Assembly (NCBI RefSeq): GCF_021155775.2
Contig: NC_060232.1
Coordinates: forward strand, 27,287,922-27,351,921
Origin: Neodiprion pinetum
Taxonomy: Eukaryota > Arthropoda > Insecta > Hymenoptera > Diprionidae
Direction: 5' to 3'
DNA: 64,000 nt
The translations under genes and the position numbers were made by a program. Shown piece by piece: positions 60,201 to 64,000 of the stretch. Each line of letters opens with the position of its first letter. Positions within the stretch are counted from its first letter, which is position 1. Under the pieces are notes generated by a model. The model had not been told where the DNA came from and did not search any database. It saw only the letters and a program-made list of their open reading frames with translations.

Positions 60201-61968
60201 TTTTCTATACCGAAAAGAAAATAATGTTTACACAAATCGTTTCGAGTAGTTGTGAAAGAAATTGACGATGAATTTTTAAGGTCTTTGGCGAGAAAATTTT
60301 CGACTTTCGATTATTTGGCCCAAGCTACAATTAGCAAATGAAAAATAAACTGTATTTTGCAAAAATTGACTTTTAGAATACCGGTAAATGTAGAATTTTT
60401 CTTCCGACACTGCCACAGCTGTATCAACTAAACTATCCATTGCGCACGTGCAGGTACAGACTTTACATTCTTCCAAATAGAGGTTCCAAGAAATTAGCAT
60501 ACATACTCGGTATTTCTACAAGCCGTTGCGTATTCCCGTTTCGCGACCAAGGATTCGCACATAAAGTCCCGGCTGACGCCCAGGAATTGCAGCCGCGTTT
60601 CTCTGGGCTCTCCGATAAGAAATAGGTACCCGGTTAACATTGTGTCAGCATCTTGGGCCTTATCGGTGCCGAGGCGAGGTGATAATACGCTAGCTAAGCG
60701 GTGCGCCGGATGGCCACCAGCGATAACTCGACGAGCCAGCTGCAGCCTCTCGTCCAGAGGAAGATGTATATATATATATATATATGTATATACAATATAT
60801 GTATAAGATCGAAGGCGGCATTGCGTCGAGAAACGAATCCGATTGCCGATCGGTTTTACGCTCATCATTCAACGCAGTGATTTCGATCCCTGCAATCAGC
60901 GTATAACCGCAAAGAGAAAAGAGGCGCAGATTCACACGAAGCTGTAACGCGACTTTGCCCACCTGCACGGATTGGCCATAAAATATGAACACTCGTAATG
61001 CCAGCGGGTCTTGTGACTGCAACAAAGTCGAGAGAGGCTAGCCTGTGTACTATTAGCGTTGTTGCTGATGTTGGGGGCGGGGCTTTGGTGTCATAAAAAC
61101 TTCAGGAGTCAAGTTACTGCTATTACGGTTTCTACTTCGACCCCGAGTGCATCACTAAACAGAACAATTTATTGCTGATTATGCCACTCCGTTCTTCTTT
61201 CCTTCTTCTCCCTATTTACCTTGAAGACTTTGATGTTTGCGAATATGTTGGATAGTTTTCTCATGGGTACCGTTAACGTGAGACGTGGATCAATGAAAAC
61301 CCAACGTAAATATTTAATATTTTTTGCAGACCTTGTCAAGAAGTCGAATCGTCACAAGATTCTTATCAGTCAACTAAACATAATCAACCTATTTTTGAGT
61401 TGTAATTGATGTTACCAAGAAAAGAAATTTCACACTCGAGACTTTAGTTTTGAAAATTTAGTTGCCATGTTTTCCAACCTCTTACGCGGAGCAAAGAAAA
61501 TTGCACACGATGTATAGTATTTATGGTTGATATGAAAAAGAAAAAGAAACGACTCCAACAACAAGTCGGATCGTCAATTTAAAAAATTTCAACAATTTAC
61601 ATTCCTTCCAGAATAATATTCTGGCAAGTTTTCAGTTTCCGAGGAATACGAAAACAGTTCGAAAATCCCTGCAAGTACGTCGTTCCCACCGCGAAGTGCT
61701 TCGCCTGCTGAATGCACGTGCGTTCTCATATACATGAGGTAGATTTGATCGACCGGAATGAAATGAACTTACCAAGGCAAGTTATGGCGTGATCAGCGGG
61801 CGGCCGTAGAACGTTGCGGGCCCAAGCAGCTCGTAGTACTTCGAGAGCGCAGGGAGGCCCTCCCACGACGAGCACCCCCGGGGATACGTGGCCCTTGTAC
61901 CGAAGCTGACGCGCCGCGTCGACCAGGGCTGCGTTCCACCAGCACTTGGAATTCGCTTCCAAGAAGCT
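33938..61968 (-). CDS. stox: Storkhead-box (STOX / Drosophila knockout) winged-helix protein, 5' partial
   Basis: Six exons on the minus strand (61968-61773, 39933-39478, 36419-36213, 35953-35790, 35704-35231, 35140-33938) have GT/AG borders and compatible phases, joining to 899 codons plus TAA. The first visible exon has the STOX N-terminal block (EANSKCWWNAALVDAARQL, then GVLVVGGPPCALEVLRAAW). The next carries the winged-helix/Storkhead domain (LPEALCWAILEL to ERKIYHTSQGYFVVTPE), a putative DNA-binding fold. Then come a basic stretch KIGLLSRLFRRSSRRKG, the STOX hallmark FSAQYPPTEWFNP, and a long Ser-rich linker. The C-terminus (LQVQFTSLAAQKILKG, SINSVDTLVEVNMAA, HTDFGLV) is strongly family-like. 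Vertebrate STOX proteins act as transcriptional regulators, and Drosophila knockout acts in motor-axon and muscle development. The start codon exon is not seen and probably lies beyond 64000. An ATG at 40015, open into the winged-helix exon, could give a shorter isoform. Confidence 0.9.
36420..39477 (-). other. Storkhead intron 2 (relative to visible exons)
   Basis: A 3.06-kb intron between the winged-helix exon and the next exon. No nested gene recognised. A GCGGG...CCCGC hairpin near 38821-38840 resembles a tRNA T-arm, but nothing around it completes a tRNA. Confidence 0.6.
41798..41832. repeat. TTTA-type simple repeat
   Basis: Repeated TTTA/TTTTA units in the large Storkhead intron. Confidence 0.8.
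42891..42940. repeat. GCAT/TGCG simple repeat
   Basis: Alternating GCATGCAT and GTATGTGTAC-type units. Open frames on both strands here are by-products of the repeat. Confidence 0.8.
47528..47556. repeat. GA microsatellite
   Basis: AGAGAG run with one AAAA interruption. Confidence 0.85.
51211..51278. repeat. TA/CATA microsatellite
   Basis: Tandem TA with interspersed CATA and GTATA units, followed by a short TATACACATATA tail. Confidence 0.85.
53941..53958. repeat. Poly-A tract
   Basis: Uninterrupted A run in the Storkhead intron. It could be the tail of a retroposed copy, but no source sequence was recognised beside it. Confidence 0.7.
60765..60806. repeat. TA microsatellite
   Basis: TATATATA run with GTATA and CAATATA variants. 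Confidence 0.85.
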
Positions 61969-62315
61969 CTGCAATCCACAAAAAGGAAAATGTTTCAACA
62001 TCAAAACGAGCACGACACTTTGCGTTCACGGATTCAAATTTTTTTTAATTTTTTCATTGATTACACTGGTTAGTGTATTTTTTTATTTTTATTGATTACA
62101 CAAACAGTGGTTTTGTCGCCCTTGATATTGGTGTGGTTTTCGTAAGATTTAATGTCAACGATCCTAGGATCAAGTGAGGTTCTTCGAAATTAGCTCTAGT
62201 TATTTATTTGATCGACATTTTCATGCATGACTGAAAAAAGCGATATTTAGATGGAAAGATCGATTTTTTTTGAAATATCTATCGTTTATCAAAAAAATAC
62301 CACACAGCTTGACAA
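61969..62315. other. 5' flank or first intron of Storkhead
   Basis: The AG acceptor for the 61968 exon is present, so this is intron. No upstream coding exon recognised. Confidence 0.5.
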
Positions 62316-62544
62316 GAAATAAAATTTTTTTATTCCCCTGATTTTTTCCCTGAATTTTGATGTTTGAGAACGAAGAATTTACGAGTAAAATTATGATTAT
62401 ATTAGAAACCATCCCCCTTCTTACAATATTACAATAACATAAAAATTACAGCCAATCTAATAGTCGTGATTTTATTCGTAAATTCTATGTTCTCAAAAAT
62501 CAAAATTCACGGAAAAAATCGGGGCAACAAAAAAAGTTGTTTTC
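62316..62544. repeat. Inverted repeat, two 84-bp arms
   Basis: Arm 62316-62399 is the inverted copy of arm 62461-62544, with a 61-bp spacer. The shared core on the right arm is TCGTAAATTCTATGTTCTCA, followed by AATCAAAATTCACGG. The arms differ at scattered positions (most bases match by eye), so they are not a recent perfect palindrome. It could be a foldback/MITE element, or a hairpin if transcribed in the Storkhead pre-mRNA. Confidence 0.7.
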
Positions 62545-64000
62545 ACCCGGAAATTCTATTGCACGTAAGTCACCATTCTCGGGAGGATTTATTTAGCCAA
62601 GCTGCTTGTATGAATATTACATTCGCAAGCTTGAAAAATAACGTATGTTCGCTGTTTCAAACGATCACTGAAAATAATTTACTTATGTTACTTACTATAA
62701 ATTAACGTAGTCTTTTGCCAAACGGTGTTTCAAGATTTTGGATTTCTTAATAGTTTTGAATACCTGTACGTTGTAAAGTACGTAAGCCATTACAATCAAG
62801 TACATATCTAAGTAAAAACCGCGAACTTGAAAAAAGGATCGACAACTGCCTGAATTTTAGATCCTTCGATCTCTGACCACACGAAAAAAAAGTAATTTAA
62901 CCAAACGTGCACTGAATAAGTTGCGCACAATATTGCAAAACTGGTCAAAGCTCTCGAATTCGTTTTGAAAAATATTCAAACCTTCGAATCTCGACGGCGA
63001 GTTATACGCAGTGTTTTTCGTCGAAATTCAACAGACTTTTACATTTATCTGATTTATTACGTTAATCGTGTTTCGTGAAAGAATGAAGGCTAAAATATCT
63101 TTAAAAAAAATCGTACTGTGATATATTCGTCAAAATATTCTATTCTCGTTGAGAAAGGTGATTCGCAACTTGAAAAATATTGAGAAGCAAACTGGGCAAT
63201 GAAAATCAAATTACGTGTTCGAAAGCGCCTATGCAGCAGGTTTTAGCCAAATTGCGAGTCACGAATCACGGTTGTATTATTCCAGGCAGCGAAACAAATT
63301 CCAAGTTTTTTTTACTTCTTTTTTTCTCCTCTTCCTCGTCGAAATGTCGGGGATATTTTCGCCACACGCCTTGAAGCGGTTACAAAAAGAGAATCACCGA
63401 GACAGCCGAGAAGTCTAGCCTGAGTTATCGAATGAAATATGTCGGCGCCAGTAAGTGTTTAGTGCCCGAGGGTGAGGAAGCTTACTTAGCTTCATGAGCT
63501 ATTCGACTTTCCCCGCGAGATTTTCAACCCCTCGATGTGGGGCGAAGCTCGGCCAGACAATAGACCATAAACGAACGCCCTTCCACGCAGCCCAGCCTCG
63601 ATAAAAGTTGTCGATCCCTTGGGCGGGTGGTTCCCTCAAGTAGGCACTGAATTAGCAAGAATTTCCTATTGATTGCCAGATTTATCGCCAGTGTCCGTAA
63701 CACGGGCTACCAATTTTTCACACTCTTCTTTTCCCGTACGCTGGGGAATTTCCCAAATTCTTCTCGCAATTCTTGATTCCGCGATTCGAAGGTGATTGGA
63801 AGACATCAGTTTACAAATTCTGTTATTCGAGTTCCACGAATCTTTCACGGTGATTCGAAATTGACGGAATTTATGGGAATCGTACCGCCTTGCGCGCGGT
63901 CTGATTAACGTCGAAGTTGTCGCTCGATCATTCGTCGATGTGAACCCCACCGATAGGGGATCTGCTACAAGGTAGAGTGGTCGGTAGAATAGTTAATTGA
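62545..64000. other. Right end of window, no gene recognised
   Basis: AT-rich to about 63200, more balanced after. A 94-codon minus frame at 63950-63666 (Arg/Ser-rich) shows no STOX-like N-terminus or other domain. The first Storkhead exon was looked for here and not found. Confidence 0.4.

Larger units (their letters stand above)
39934..61772 (-). other. Storkhead 21.8-kb intron
   Basis: The intron separates the N-terminal exon from the winged-helix exon. Many short frames occur on both strands but none shows a domain, a run of splice-linked homology or a family motif that I recognise. It holds simple repeats (listed separately) and CpG-rich stretches around 40700-41640, 46900-47170 and 55400-55760 that might include enhancers or alternative promoters. 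This is inference from composition only. Confidence 0.5.

Noticed and set aside
1..64000. CRISPR arrays, operons, ribosome-binding sites or prophage
   Set aside because: No spaced direct repeats or prokaryotic gene layout; spliced insect genes make these irrelevant here.

Overview
The window looks like nuclear DNA of an insect, most likely a hymenopteran. It has spliced genes with short introns, a tandem array of seven-transmembrane insect odorant receptors (7tm_6 family), insect-type retrotransposons, and a Storkhead-box (STOX/knockout) gene. No bacterial or organellar features were seen. The species cannot be fixed from sequence alone.

Left part (about 1-31,600), AT-rich: an odorant-receptor cluster, all on the + strand. 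From left to right it holds OR1 (exons 2-7 visible, 783-7604; last intron enlarged by two retroelements), OR2 (an isolated, fully open first exon, 9590-10189), OR3 (complete, 7 exons, 12889-16547), OR5 (a more diverged complete gene, 20964-22986), OR4 (complete, 24824-27105) and a broken copy of OR5 (psiOR6, 30004-30912). All members share one architecture. A long first exon ends phase 0, followed by exons of 116, 96 and 100 nt, one of 117 nt (111 in OR5), one of 156 nt, and a tiny last exon encoding a SYLS-x-LRA tail. OR3+OR5 and OR4+psiOR6 are two copies of one duplicated two-gene block, with homologous intergenic DNA. A related non-coding module of about 200-300 bp lies upstream of every receptor whose 5' side is visible, plus one stand-alone copy with no gene behind it.

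Mobile DNA: OR1 intron 6 contains a minus-strand relic of the 3' end of a non-LTR retrotransposon (about 2640-3720) and a young LTR retrotransposon (3806-7158). The latter has a tRNA-Leu-type primer site, an intact gag and no recognisable pol. OR3 intron 5 carries a probable pogo/Tigger-like MITE, and a GC-richer block of decayed minus-strand reading frames sits between OR3 and OR5.

Right part (about 33,600-64,000), less AT-rich: one gene on the - strand, the insect Storkhead-box orthologue. Six exons are visible (61968 down to 33938, joining in frame to 899 codons), including the winged-helix exon and the conserved C-terminus. A 21.8-kb intron separates the N-terminal exon from the winged-helix exon. 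The first coding exon is probably beyond the window. I recognised no second gene inside its introns. The rest is simple repeats, one 84-bp-arm inverted repeat and unassigned DNA.
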